DNA of 64,000 nt from assembly GCA_964432985.1 (NCBI GenBank), contig CAYSPT010000022.1:1-64000 (forward strand), written 5' to 3'. Below the pieces are notes generated by a model. That model had not been told where the DNA came from and ran no database searches. It saw only the letters and a list, made by a program, of their open reading frames with translations. Position 1 is the first letter of the stretch, and every line of letters starts with the position of its first letter. This DNA is from CAYSPT01 sp964432985. Lineage in GTDB: Bacteria > Muiribacteriota > CAYSPT01. A program made the translations under genes and the position numbers. Below are positions 24,379 to 34,043 of this stretch, piece after piece.

Positions 24379-27087
24379 ATGAGCGCCAGAGAACTTCCCC
24401 CACGGTACGAGCCGGTTGAGGTCGAACGGAAATGGTATGCTGCCTGGGAGGATTCCGGGTCTTTTTCCGCACAACCATCGGACAAGGAACCATTTACCAT
24501 CATGATTCCTCCCCCGAATGTGACCGGTATGCTGCATATGGGTCATGTTTTGAACAATACCATTCAGGATATCCTTATCAGACACAAACGAATGCAGCAG
24601 TACGAGGCCCTGTGGCTTCCGGGTATGGACCATGCTGGCATAGCAACGCAGAATGTGGTGGAAAAGGATATTGCCAAACAGGGATTGACCAGGTATGACC
24701 TGGGTCGTGAAACTTTTATCGAACGTGTTTGGGAATGGAAAGAGGAATTTGGCGGAACCATCATCCGTCAGCTCCGAAAATTGGGCAGTTCCTGTGATTG
24801 GACCCGGGAACGCTTCACCATGGACGAGGGTCTTTCCCGGGCCGTGGCGCAGGTGTTTGTTTCTCTCTATAAAAAAGACCTGGTATACCGGGGCAAGTAC
24901 ATCATCAACTGGTGCCCCCGGTGCCAGACTGCACTGTCCGATGAAGAGGTGGAGTACGATGAGGTGGACGCTCACCTGTATCACCTGCGGTACCCCATCG
25001 AAGATACGGAAGAGTTCGTGCACGTGGCCACTACCCGGCCCGAGACCATGCTGGGCGATACTGCTGTGGCCGTTCATCCCGGTGACGAACGGTACTCCGA
25101 TCTCAAGGACCGGACCATAATTCTTCCCATTATCGGCCGTCGTATGAAAGTGATCTTTGACAATTTTGTCGATCCTGAATTCGGAACCGGCGCGGTAAAA
25201 GTCACACCGGCCCACGATCCCAATGACTTTCTCATGGGAGAGCGGCACAGCCTGGAGAAGGTCGACGTTATGAACGACGACGGGACTATGAATGATAACG
25301 CCGGCGCTTATCGGGGGATGGACCGGTTTGAGTGCCGGGAAACATTGCTGGTGGACCTCAAAGAGGGTGGCTTTCTCGTGAAGGTGGAACCATACCACCA
25401 TTCGGTGGGCCACTGCTACCGGTGCCACTCGGTGGTGGAACCGCGTCTTTCAGACCAGTGGTTCGTCAGGATGAAACCCCTGGCTGAACCAGCAATTGAC
25501 GTAGTAAAGAACGGACGGGTGACCTTTTATCCCGAGCGGTGGACCAAGGTGTACCTGGAGTGGATGGAGAATATCAGGGACTGGTGTATTTCCCGGCAGA
25601 TCTGGTGGGGGCACCGTATCCCCATCTACACCTGCGAAAGCTGCGGCGAGGTGATGGCTGCCGTGGACACCCCTGACAGGTGCGAGGCCTGCGGCGGAGC
25701 CGAACTGAGGCAGGATCCCGACGTGCTCGATACCTGGTTTTCGTCCTGGTTGTGGCCGTTCTCCACGTTGGGATGGCCCGATAAAACCCCGGACCTGGAC
25801 CATTTTTATTCCACCCAGGTGCTGGTCACGGCTCCTGAAATCATCTTTTTCTGGGTAGCCCGGATGATCATGGCCGGCCTGGAATTCATGGGAGACATAC
25901 CGTTTTCACGGGTCTACATCCACGGTATCGTCAGGGACGGCCACGGACGGAAAATGAGCAAATCCCTGGGGAACTCCCCCGATCCCCTGGACATCATCGC
26001 CACCTACGGCGCCGATGCACTCAGGATGGGTATGATGCTTATCACCCCTCGTGGACAGGATGTGTTGTTCTCGGAAAAAACGATTGAAATCGGCCGGAAC
26101 TTCGCCAACAAGATATGGAACATGTCCCGGTTTGTCCTTATGAACCTGGGAGATGACGACCTGCCAGGGATCGCTGACATTCAAAAAGATGACCTGGCGG
26201 TGGAGGACCGGTGGATTCTCTCTCGTCTGGACACGGTCATCGAGGAACTCAATAAGGCAATCGAGGAACTGGAATTGGCCCAAGCTTCCCAAAAGATCTA
26301 CCAGTTTATCTGGAGCGAAGTGTGCGACTGGTACGTAGAGTTCAAAAAGGCTGATCTCTACGGTGATGACGAAAAGCGCAAAACCATTGCCCGGACGGTG
26401 CTGAAAACGGTGCTGGAAGGGATTCTGAAGCTGCTTCACCCGTTTATGCCGTTTCTGACCGAGGAACTGTATCAGGCTCTCAACGGCGGGGAAAGCTACA
26501 TCATCAAATCTCCGTGGCCCCAAACACGCGGATTCAAAGATGAAGATGCCGAATACCGCTCGACGCTGATTCGTGACGTGATCTCAGCCGCCCGGACATT
26601 GAGGGCCGAAAACGGTGTCAAGCCCAACGAGAAGCGAAACCTGTGTTTTGCCTGCCGTACTGATGATGCCAGGTCGATTCTGGAAGACAGGCTCGATCTC
26701 GTCCAACTGCTGGCCCAGGTTTCCGAGCTGCGTTTTTCCTCTGAGGACGCTCTCCCCACTCCGTCGGCAAAAACCGTGGCCGGTGACACCGTGGTGGCGC
26801 TACCGCTTTCCGGTGAAGATCTTCGCCGCGAAGAGGACCGCACCAGGCGGGAACTGGCCCGTATCGCTCCCGAACTGGCCCGGGCCAGCCGTAAACTGGG
26901 TAACAAGAATTTCCTTACCCGGGCCCCGCAAGAGGTTGTAGAAAAGGTAAAAGCCGAAGAAGTTGAGCTTATGGAGAGAACGGAAAAGCTGGAGCGTCAT
27001 CTGAAGGAAATAACAGCCTATCTCAGAGTGTCTGCTGCCGATGATCAGCCTCACGGCCAGTCTTCGGGCCGGGAGGACCGGTCATGA
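24379..27087 (+). CDS. valS: Valyl-tRNA synthetase
   Basis: 902 aa, normal length. ATG is preceded by GAGGGGAG. It charges tRNA-Val with valine in the cytoplasm. Class I signatures are HMGH (53-56, the HIGH motif) and KMSKS (525-529). PPPNVTGMLHMGHVLN and DHAGIATQ are typical of ValS. The CP1 editing domain (HVATTRPETMLGDTAVAVHP) removes mischarged threonine. Cys pairs CPRC and CESC/CEAC look like zinc knuckles. The anticodon domain and a C-terminal coiled coil (from ~820) complete the enzyme. It overlaps tyrS by ATGA, so the two synthetases are coupled. Confidence 0.98.
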   Translation: MSARELPPRYEPVEVERKWYAAWEDSGSFSAQPSDKEPFTIMIPPPNVTGMLHMGHVLNNTIQDILIRHKRMQQYEALWLPGMDHAGIATQNVVEKDIAKQGLTRYDLGRETFIERVWEWKEEFGGTIIRQLRKLGSSCDWTRERFTMDEGLSRAVAQVFVSLYKKDLVYRGKYIINWCPRCQTALSDEEVEYDEVDAHLYHLRYPIEDTEEFVHVATTRPETMLGDTAVAVHPGDERYSDLKDRTIILPIIGRRMKVIFDNFVDPEFGTGAVKVTPAHDPNDFLMGERHSLEKVDVMNDDGTMNDNAGAYRGMDRFECRETLLVDLKEGGFLVKVEPYHHSVGHCYRCHSVVEPRLSDQWFVRMKPLAEPAIDVVKNGRVTFYPERWTKVYLEWMENIRDWCISRQIWWGHRIPIYTCESCGEVMAAVDTPDRCEACGGAELRQDPDVLDTWFSSWLWPFSTLGWPDKTPDLDHFYSTQVLVTAPEIIFFWVARMIMAGLEFMGDIPFSRVYIHGIVRDGHGRKMSKSLGNSPDPLDIIATYGADALRMGMMLITPRGQDVLFSEKTIEIGRNFANKIWNMSRFVLMNLGDDDLPGIADIQKDDLAVEDRWILSRLDTVIEELNKAIEELELAQASQKIYQFIWSEVCDWYVEFKKADLYGDDEKRKTIARTVLKTVLEGILKLLHPFMPFLTEELYQALNGGESYIIKSPWPQTRGFKDEDAEYRSTLIRDVISAARTLRAENGVKPNEKRNLCFACRTDDARSILEDRLDLVQLLAQVSELRFSSEDALPTPSAKTVAGDTVVALPLSGEDLRREEDRTRRELARIAPELARASRKLGNKNFLTRAPQEVVEKVKAEEVELMERTEKLERHLKEITAYLRVSAADDQPHGQSSGREDRS

Positions 27088-28370
27088 GTGAAGTCCAGCG
27101 CGAGTTCCTTCCTGTAGATCAGCAGGTAGAAATCCTCCAGCGTGGTGCCAGCGACATCGTCTCCCTGGACGAACTGCGGGAGCGTCTGGAGAAGTCCCGG
27201 CAGGAAGGCCGTCCTCTTACAGTCAAGTGGGGGGCTGATCCGTCTGCCCCGGATATTCATCTCGGACACACGGTGCAGCTTAAAAAGCTCAGACAGTTCC
27301 AGGATTTAGGTCACAAGGTCATTTTCCTGATAGGTGATTTCACGGGTATGATCGGTGATCCCTCGGGGCGCTCCAAGACCAGGGAGCCCCTGACCCGGGA
27401 ACAAGTTGAGCACAACGCCGATACCTACCGTAAGCAGGTGGCTAAGATACTGCTGATGGATCCGGCTCTATTCCAGGTGGTCTACAATTCTTCCTGGCTT
27501 TCGAAAATGAGCTTTGCTGACGTGCTCAAACTCAGCGGACGGTACACCGTGGCCCGTATGCTGGAGCGGGACGATTTCGCCAAACGCTACTCAGAAGGCA
27601 TCCCGATCAGTGTCTGCGAGTTTCTCTATCCGCTCATGCAGGGATACGACTCGGTGGCGCTGGAGTGCGATGTGGAGCTCGGCGGCACCGACCAGACCTT
27701 TAATCTCCTGGTAGGACGGCACCTGCAGAACCAGTTCGATCAGGTCCCTCAGGTAGTCATGACCCTGCCGCTTCTGGTTGGGACCGACGGGGTAAACAAG
27801 ATGAGCAAGTCCCTGAACAATTACGCAGGGGTGACCGAGCCCGCAAGGCAGATCTATGGAAAGATCATGTCCATTCCTGATGCCTACCCGGAGCACCAGG
27901 ACGGGGGACTTTACGCTCTAATACTGGACTATTACCTGTTGTGCACGGATATCGAACTGGATCAACTGGAGCGTTTGAAGAATGATCTGGAGTCGGGCCG
28001 GCTGCATCCCAGGAAGGCCAAATCCGATCTGGCCTACCGGCTGGCTGCCATGTACACGTCAGAAGCCGAAGCGGAAAAAGCCGCAACCGAGTTCGAACGG
28101 GTATTTGCCAAACACCAGATTCCCGAAGACATGCCGGTTCTTTCGTTGTCTTCCCATGACCTGAAGGACGGGAAGATCTGGGTGGTAAAGCTCATGCAGA
28201 AAGCCGGATTCGTGTCGTCAAGCAGTGAAGGGCGCCGTTTGGCCAAAGAAGGAGCGGTGCGCATTGACGGTGAGAAAGTCTCCGGGGCTCAGGCAGACGT
28301 AGTAGTTAGTGACGGAGCAATCCTCCAGGTTGGCAAACGGCGGTTCGCCCGCTTGAAATTACAGGACTGA
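27084..28370 (+). CDS. tyrS: Tyrosyl-tRNA synthetase
   Basis: 428 aa. The ATG overlaps the valS stop (ATGA). It charges tRNA-Tyr with tyrosine. The class I core shows VKWGADPSAPDIHLGHTVQL (HIGH variant HLGH, 59-62), FTGMIGDPSGRSKTR and KMSKS (239-243). The C-terminal ~65 residues form an S4 RNA-binding domain (SSSEGRRLAKEGAVRIDGEKV). The VKWGADPSAPDIHLG start is typical of the TyrZ-type/TyrRS type 2 group. It is followed 10 bp later by an anchored protein gene. Confidence 0.97.
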   Translation: MSEVQREFLPVDQQVEILQRGASDIVSLDELRERLEKSRQEGRPLTVKWGADPSAPDIHLGHTVQLKKLRQFQDLGHKVIFLIGDFTGMIGDPSGRSKTREPLTREQVEHNADTYRKQVAKILLMDPALFQVVYNSSWLSKMSFADVLKLSGRYTVARMLERDDFAKRYSEGIPISVCEFLYPLMQGYDSVALECDVELGGTDQTFNLLVGRHLQNQFDQVPQVVMTLPLLVGTDGVNKMSKSLNNYAGVTEPARQIYGKIMSIPDAYPEHQDGGLYALILDYYLLCTDIELDQLERLKNDLESGRLHPRKAKSDLAYRLAAMYTSEAEAEKAATEFERVFAKHQIPEDMPVLSLSSHDLKDGKIWVVKLMQKAGFVSSSSEGRRLAKEGAVRIDGEKVSGAQADVVVSDGAILQVGKRRFARLKLQD

Positions 28371-28380
28371 TCGAAAAACT

Positions 28381-29382
28381 ATGGGACCGAGCAAAAAAAC
28401 ACTTATCGGCTCAAACGTAGGCTCAAAAAAGGGCAAGAAAACCGTGGTCGGTTTCACTGTCCCTCTGAAAGATGACAAGGCACCACCACCAGATACGAGA
28501 CGCCAATTTGTCGGCGGTACGCACAGTAAATCAAGGACATGGCTCTGGGTCCTTGTTTCAGTGGTGATCGCTGTAGCAGCCACGGGCGGCATTCTGTGGT
28601 TTACCTCGCCACTGTGGATGCATGATTTCATGGCTCTGATCGAGGGAAGTGACCAGTCCACGATTACGCTTAGTGTGGAAGTGCTGGACCTGGACGGCAG
28701 CCCGTTGACTGATGCATCGGTGGGAACGCCCGCTGCCAGGCGCTGGTTCCCGGTTGACGACAGTGGCGTAGCCTCTGTTTTGATCCATGGACCCGATGAG
28801 GATATCGTGTCCTACTGTCCCGGGTATCAGCCCGGAGTGACAACGGTATCGGAGTCCATGCTTGAGAGTGGTTCACTGCTGTCGGTTTCTCTTGATTATG
28901 ATGAGGAAGAGCCGGATGAAGATACCGGAGATGATGCTCCAGATGAAGAACCGGCCGGTGAACCCGAACCTCAACCGCCGGTGACTGAAGAAACCCGGCC
29001 GGTAAAAACACAGCATTCCCGGAGCGGCACCTCCCGTGGAGATGTCGAGCGTTTTCACGACAAGATGATCAAAGCTTACAACACACGGGATCTGGATGCA
29101 TTCATGTCGTGTTTTTCAAAAAAAGCCCTGGGGGACGAGTGGGGGAAGATGAAGAAAAAGCACGAAGCGGAATTCAATGTTCTCGGAGATGTTAAAATGG
29201 TAAATGAAAAACGCATTCTCGGTGTGAAGGGTAAATCTGCCAGGGTTGACTGGATGTATCATCTGGCGGGCACTACCAGCGCCGGGGCAAAAATTACCGC
29301 TGACATTACCCGAAAAAAACGGAGCGACTTCCTGCGTTACGAGGACAACCGCTGGCAGATCATGCTGGTAGAAGAAAAATAA
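28381..29382 (+). CDS. Membrane-anchored protein with NTF2-like C-terminus
   Basis: 333 aa. A cytoplasmic basic head (1-52) is followed by one membrane span (~54-75). Outside lies a small beta domain (STITLSVEVLDLDGSPLTDASV ...) resembling carboxypeptidase-regulatory-like modules. An acidic Pro/Glu linker (~168-210) and a C-terminal ~115-residue domain (DVERFHDKMIKAYNTRDLDAFMSCF ... DNRWQIMLVEE) follow; the last has the SnoaL/NTF2-like pattern. The start has only a weak ribosome site. It sits between tyrS and a propeller gene (2-bp gap), probably one transcript. Function unknown. Confidence 0.75.
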   Translation: MGPSKKTLIGSNVGSKKGKKTVVGFTVPLKDDKAPPPDTRRQFVGGTHSKSRTWLWVLVSVVIAVAATGGILWFTSPLWMHDFMALIEGSDQSTITLSVEVLDLDGSPLTDASVGTPAARRWFPVDDSGVASVLIHGPDEDIVSYCPGYQPGVTTVSESMLESGSLLSVSLDYDEEEPDEDTGDDAPDEEPAGEPEPQPPVTEETRPVKTQHSRSGTSRGDVERFHDKMIKAYNTRDLDAFMSCFSKKALGDEWGKMKKKHEAEFNVLGDVKMVNEKRILGVKGKSARVDWMYHLAGTTSAGAKITADITRKKRSDFLRYEDNRWQIMLVEEK

Positions 29383-29384
29383 TT

Positions 29385-31304
29385 ATGAAACGACTCGCTT
29401 GTACACTTTTACTGGCTGTTTTCTTCACGTGCCAGCCAGCTGCCTCTCTCGAACTGCTCATGTACACCCCGGAAACCTCCGACCTGGGAGACGAGTTCGT
29501 AAACGCTTTGCTGCTACGGGAAGACGGCAGCCTTATACTGGGGACCGATACCGGAGTGGGCCGCTTCGATCTTCAAACCGGTTTTCTGCCGGTCCCCTAT
29601 ACCCCGTCGGTTTCAAATATTTCCGCTTTGAGCAGCGGGAAACCCGGCATACTGTGGGCGGGAACCTATGGCAACGGTCTTTTTTCCTGTACTCCCGAAG
29701 GATTTATCCAGTTCCGCCGTGGCGATTACGGTCTGGTTGATAATTTCATAACCTGCCTGGCGTACGATCAGGCAACCCGGGAGCTATGGGCCGGAACAAA
29801 GCGGGGGCTTTCGCGGTTCAAGGACGGTATCTTTACGTCATACACCCGGTTGGAAGGTATGCCGGAGAGCCTCATTCGTGATGTTGCCGCTCAAAACGGT
29901 TCTGTGTGGGTAGCCACGGATTCAGGAGTAGTCAGTCTGGAAAGTTCGGGGAGGTGGGAGCCCTGGCCGGCTGGACAAGATATCTCTTGGGCGACCTCCC
30001 TGGCAGTAACGGAGGGTGGAGTGTGGATAGGGAGCAGAGACGGACTCTTCTTCGTGTCAGACAAGGGAGTACGGCCGTTTACCCTTGAAAACAGTGGGCT
30101 GCCACATCACCACGTGGTCGATGTCGCAGTCCGCGGAAGAGAGGTCTGGATATCCACACTGGGCGGTTTGGCAGTGTTTGACGGGGTACTATGGCGGCAG
30201 GTGGAAGCCGGCAAAGGTGTGCCTTCTCCGCCCACGGGAACCCTGATGGTGACACCTGACAGGACCTGGGTTTCCGTGCCCGGATTCGGACTGGCCCTGG
30301 TCGTATCGGATGAAACGGCACTTCCGTTCATCCGACCGCGTGAAGGAAAAAGGACATACGGAATTCTCCAGCGGATCAGAGAACGTGAGCGTGGTCTTAC
30401 TCGCACGTGGTTCACCTACGGAACCGAAGACGGGTTACCGTCCCAGAAGGTGACCACTCTGGCGCCGGACCAGCACTCGTATGACGGAAAACAGGTTCTC
30501 TGGACCGGTACCAGCGAGGGAGTGGCCCGATTTGACGGGATGGTCTTCGAAACGTTTGAGGACCAGATACCGCTTCTTTACAAGTGGGAGACCACATCCA
30601 TCGTTCTGGACCAGGTACCGCCCGGAAGCAGAAAACACATCTGGTTTGGGACCAGAGGCGGGGGGATTTTCGCTTTTGACGGGGAAAGTTGGACCCATTT
30701 CGGTACCCTTGAGGGTCTGCCCGATAATGTGATTCTGTGCATGGCACGTGAAGGCCGGCGTCTCTGGGTGGGTACCCGCAGAGGTTTGTGCGTGTACGAT
30801 GGTAATTCCTGGACCACCTTCGGACGTGATGAAGGTCTCGGTGGAGAAAACATCTACACGATACTGATTACCGGCTCAGGAGTGTGGATGGGAACGGACA
30901 TCGGTGTTTCCTTTTTCGACGGTCGGAAATTCCGTAACTACACCATGTGGGATGGTCTTCCCGGTCTCAGGATACAGGCACTGGGGATGTTCAACGACGT
31001 GATATGGTTTGGTGCTCTCCGCGGAGGTTTGGGAACATTTGACAAAAATATCTTCCGGGAAATCCCATCGGAAAAACTTCTTGCAGGTCGTGCCGTCACC
31101 TCGTTCTTTGCCGATTCCGTCTCCCTGTGGATCGCAACCAGTAATGGTGCGTTGCGGTACATTGGCGATTCATGGAAGAAAATCGGTGCCGGTCAGGATG
31201 AATTGCCGGCCGCTGAGGGGGTAAACAGTATTTTTGTAACCGAGGAAGTGGCGTGGTTTGCCACCGACGACGGGCTGGTCCGCCACCTGATACGAAATCC
31301 TTAA
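29385..31304 (+). CDS. Exported Reg_prop (two-component regulator propeller) protein
   Basis: 639 aa with signal peptide (MKRLACTLLLAVFFTC, cleavage near AAS). The mature protein is a chain of ~40-residue blades of the Reg_prop type: LWAGTKRGLSRFKDGIFTSY, VWIGSRDGLFFVS, LWVGTRRGLCVYDGNSWTTF, VWMGTDIGVSFFDG and similar. This predicts one or two seven-bladed propellers. In Bacteroidetes such domains sense polysaccharides at the head of hybrid histidine kinases, but here no kinase domain follows, so it is a free periplasmic or surface propeller. It lies 2 bp after the anchored protein gene. Confidence 0.88.
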   Translation: MKRLACTLLLAVFFTCQPAASLELLMYTPETSDLGDEFVNALLLREDGSLILGTDTGVGRFDLQTGFLPVPYTPSVSNISALSSGKPGILWAGTYGNGLFSCTPEGFIQFRRGDYGLVDNFITCLAYDQATRELWAGTKRGLSRFKDGIFTSYTRLEGMPESLIRDVAAQNGSVWVATDSGVVSLESSGRWEPWPAGQDISWATSLAVTEGGVWIGSRDGLFFVSDKGVRPFTLENSGLPHHHVVDVAVRGREVWISTLGGLAVFDGVLWRQVEAGKGVPSPPTGTLMVTPDRTWVSVPGFGLALVVSDETALPFIRPREGKRTYGILQRIRERERGLTRTWFTYGTEDGLPSQKVTTLAPDQHSYDGKQVLWTGTSEGVARFDGMVFETFEDQIPLLYKWETTSIVLDQVPPGSRKHIWFGTRGGGIFAFDGESWTHFGTLEGLPDNVILCMAREGRRLWVGTRRGLCVYDGNSWTTFGRDEGLGGENIYTILITGSGVWMGTDIGVSFFDGRKFRNYTMWDGLPGLRIQALGMFNDVIWFGALRGGLGTFDKNIFREIPSEKLLAGRAVTSFFADSVSLWIATSNGALRYIGDSWKKIGAGQDELPAAEGVNSIFVTEEVAWFATDDGLVRHLIRNP

Positions 31305-31352
31305 ATCCTACCGGCAAATGTTTTAATATTTCTTTCCTTTTACCGATACCAT

Positions 31353-31374
31353 CAATAACTATTATTCGTTATTG
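31353..31374. promoter_or_regulatory. 7-bp perfect inverted repeat before the CofG-like gene
   Basis: CAATAAC (31353-31359) and GTTATTG (31368-31374) flank eight bases just upstream of ATG 31385. It could hide the start region in a hairpin or bind a regulator; no ribosome site is visible there. Confidence 0.4.
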
Positions 31375-31384
31375 GTGTGTGTAA

Positions 31385-32410
31385 ATGAGCTCAAGAAGTG
31401 CAAAAAGTGGCATCAAATTGAATTACATCAAGACCGCGTCGATGTGCCTGACCGGAGTGTGCCGAAACGCCTGCACCTATTGCTTGTGCCGTGAGCCTTT
31501 GCAGGCCGGTTCCAATTTCAAGGATGAAGCAGATGTTGCCCACATCCTCAAAGAGGCAAACCGGCAAGAAGCCCGCCGTTTGATTATACTGTCGGGCGAG
31601 TGGCCCGACAAGGAAAAGTCGGCTCTCAAAGAGCTTAAATCACGGGGATATTCCTCTTTTGTCAGGTACCTGGAGCATCTGTGCGATCAAGCTTTTACGT
31701 CGGGTCTTCTACCTCTGCTGTGCGTCGGATATCTTTTCAAGGAAGACCTGGAAAAGCTGAAAGACAAAATCGGTGGAGTATGTGTAATTGTCGAGTCGGT
31801 TGAACGCAGCGGCGAGGAGCACCGCAATTCCCCGGGCAAAGATCCCAAGTTCCGACTCAGTTTTATGGAGAATGCCGCCAGGCTCAATATACCGGTTACG
31901 ACAGGAATAATGGTTGGCAAGGATATCCCACGCCAGAGATGGCAGAATGCCCTGGCGGTAATACGTAACTTTCAGAACGAGTGGGGGGCTGTTCAGGAAT
32001 TTCTTATCCAGAACTGCTTGACCCTGGAGTCCGAGGCTGAATCTGAAAATCCTCTTGTTGTGGAAGAGGTGATAGCTGCTGCCAGGGCGGCGCGGCTCAG
32101 CCTGCCTGGTGTTCCTGTTTCCGTCGGCTGGCAGGAAGGATTGATTGCACTCGACCGGGCCGAGAATCAGGAGGAGTTGTATTTCACTGAACTGCATGAT
32201 GAGATCTCTCTCATTTTCGACACGCTCCCGGAGACAATGCTTCACGCTCTGAAAATGAAATTGAAGGAAAATTCCCGAACAGCAGCAGGTATAAGATTTA
32301 AAAATCGCTTTCCTGTCTTCCCCCGTTTATTCAATAAGGGATTCTATCCTCTTCGGGTCCGTCAGTGGGTCCAGCAGAGACTTACCAAGCGGCGGCCAGC
32401 CGTACGATAA
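31385..32410 (+). CDS. CofG-like radical SAM protein
   Basis: 341 aa. The N-terminus has a radical SAM cysteine motif CRNACTYC (Cys26, 30, 33), in a setting close to CofG, the FO synthase subunit (typically CRNxCxYC; here GEWPDK in place of GE.PE). Two further Cys (21, 35) flank the motif. CofG and CofH together make the deazaflavin FO from a tyrosine adduct and a pyrimidine; no CofH is nearby, so FO synthesis is uncertain. The C-terminus is basic (RVRQWVQQRLTKRRPAVR). The start lacks a clear ribosome site. Confidence 0.65.
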   Translation: MSSRSAKSGIKLNYIKTASMCLTGVCRNACTYCLCREPLQAGSNFKDEADVAHILKEANRQEARRLIILSGEWPDKEKSALKELKSRGYSSFVRYLEHLCDQAFTSGLLPLLCVGYLFKEDLEKLKDKIGGVCVIVESVERSGEEHRNSPGKDPKFRLSFMENAARLNIPVTTGIMVGKDIPRQRWQNALAVIRNFQNEWGAVQEFLIQNCLTLESEAESENPLVVEEVIAAARAARLSLPGVPVSVGWQEGLIALDRAENQEELYFTELHDEISLIFDTLPETMLHALKMKLKENSRTAAGIRFKNRFPVFPRLFNKGFYPLRVRQWVQQRLTKRRPAVR

Positions 32411-32496
32411 TCTTGACGGCGACTTGAATCTTTTAGTATCCTGATTGAAATTGTATACAGGTTATTTAACGGTCTTCAAGGCCGTCATATGGCTTC

Positions 32497-32517
32497 CAAG
32501 GCCGTAATACGGCCTTG
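32497..32517 (+). terminator. Hairpin after the CofG-like gene
   Basis: CAAGGCCG and CGGCCTTG pair perfectly around TAATA. A partial upstream copy of the arm (CAAGGCCGT, near 32478) could form an alternative structure. There is no T-run, so termination is tentative. Confidence 0.45.
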
Positions 32518-32544
32518 ACTCTGCGGGTTTACCGGAGGCAGTAT

Positions 32545-33981
32545 ATGAATCTTGATGTCCAGCAGGGTATCAACTTTCTTAAGAAAGAAAGCACTTTCAT
32601 CAGGCTCAGGGGTATCAGGAAACTTGCCACGAGCAAGGACAGGGACGCCCTGAACATCTTGAGAGAGTTTCTCCGCGAACAGCCCCCGCAGGAACTGGCC
32701 GATGCGGCCATGGAAGCTATCGATGAGCTGAAAAACTATTTCAAACTCATCGATTCGGTCAAAATAGTAGATCATAAGCAGCAGGCTATCGATTCCCAAC
32801 AGAAGGAGCGGGAGCGCGCCCTCAAGGTTTTCGACGAGAAGATCCAGATATTGATCAGGCGGCTGGATAACGAGAAAAGCGAGTACGTCCGCGCTACGCT
32901 GGTCAAGGAAATTGGCCGGTTCAAGAATGTCTACACTATTGATGTCCTGACCAAGTACCTGAAAGATTCAGATGACCGTGTTCGCGCCAACACCGTCGAA
33001 GCGCTGGCCATGATCAAGAATCCACTTATCATTCCGCACATTACTCCTATGCTCGATGACCACAGCCCCCGTGTGAAAGCCAATGTACTCAAAGCTCTCT
33101 GGTTATTCGGCAGTCAGGAGATCTTACCACACCTCGAGAGTATGATGGTGGCCGGAAGTCCGGCTGATAAACGCAGTGCCCTATTCGTCTTGAAGAATAT
33201 AAAGACCATGGACTCATACCGGATGGTTAAAGAAGCGCTCTCCGATCCCGATCTTAGTGTACGGGATACCGCCCGATCGATTATTCCCGAATTCGGCTTG
33301 CTGGGAATCAAGAGCCTGCTTGAAGGTCCGTTGCAGCTGCTGCAGTCGGGTCCGTTCAGGTACTATGCCAGTGGGATTGTCATCCTTTTTATCAGCTTGA
33401 TTGCGATAATCTTTTTTATGAGCAGCGGTGATGAGGAACCGAGAAAAGTAATCATCAGGAAAACCAAACGGGACCGCCCGGAGAAGATCGTTCATTATGA
33501 GTTGGCCGCGAAATTCGTCGATCCCAAGGGCAAATCAGGGGGAGTGGTGGGTGCATTTGAAAATTTCGATCCCACCCCTGTTGATCCTGATATTCCATCC
33601 AATCGTTATGACAGGATGCAGTATTATGCGGACAACAACAGGATCTACTGCGAAGCCATGTACTTATTCGACAATGATGGCGATCCGGCCACCGTTATCG
33701 ATCTTCTGCTGAGGGCCCTGGAAGAGGATCCTGACAATATGTGGCTTCAGGTCTATGTCTACACCATGCTCGATACCTGTTATTTCAAAATGGGGGACAA
33801 GGAACAGGCCCGGGAGGCATTCAACAAGGCTTCGGAAGTGCTGCAGAAAATCTACGACGCCAAAGGTCTGGACATACTGACCCCAAAGGCGTTCAGCGAA
33901 AAGCTGGGTGAGGCCTTCACCGCTGTGGGGAAAGCTTTCGAGGATGCGGGCAGTCCGCAGGATGCGTTTAAAAAAAGGTAA
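32545..33981 (+). CDS. HEAT-repeat / transmembrane / TPR protein, apparent frameshift at 3' end
   Basis: ATG 32545 follows GGAGG at six bases. Residues ~1-270 are HEAT repeats (DDRVRANTVEALAMIKNP, SPRVKANVLKALWLFGS). A single span follows at ~273-293 (IVILFISLIAIIFFM), then a basic linker and a TPR-type helical region (~350-470). The stop at 33979-33981 follows a run of seven A. In the -1 frame the protein continues naturally (KKVKQYNLLARGFIESEIRR) through the N-gap to a TGA at 34238-34240 once the gap flanks are merged. Topology is cytoplasmic HEAT and outer TPR, or the reverse. It is related in style to the zinc-ribbon HEAT protein at 12031. Confidence 0.82.
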   Translation: MNLDVQQGINFLKKESTFIRLRGIRKLATSKDRDALNILREFLREQPPQELADAAMEAIDELKNYFKLIDSVKIVDHKQQAIDSQQKERERALKVFDEKIQILIRRLDNEKSEYVRATLVKEIGRFKNVYTIDVLTKYLKDSDDRVRANTVEALAMIKNPLIIPHITPMLDDHSPRVKANVLKALWLFGSQEILPHLESMMVAGSPADKRSALFVLKNIKTMDSYRMVKEALSDPDLSVRDTARSIIPEFGLLGIKSLLEGPLQLLQSGPFRYYASGIVILFISLIAIIFFMSSGDEEPRKVIIRKTKRDRPEKIVHYELAAKFVDPKGKSGGVVGAFENFDPTPVDPDIPSNRYDRMQYYADNNRIYCEAMYLFDNDGDPATVIDLLLRALEEDPDNMWLQVYVYTMLDTCYFKMGDKEQAREAFNKASEVLQKIYDAKGLDILTPKAFSEKLGEAFTAVGKAFEDAGSPQDAFKKR

Positions 33982-34043
33982 AGCAATATAACCTGCTGGC
34001 TCGGGGATTCATCGAATCGGAGATCCGGCGGATTAAGGATCCG

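Noticed and set aside
23536..25428. Long minus-strand open frame (630 codons) opposite the coiled-coil gene and valS
   Set aside because: It lies antisense to two well-supported genes, has no ribosome site or recognisable domain, and its composition follows from the codon bias of the plus-strand genes.
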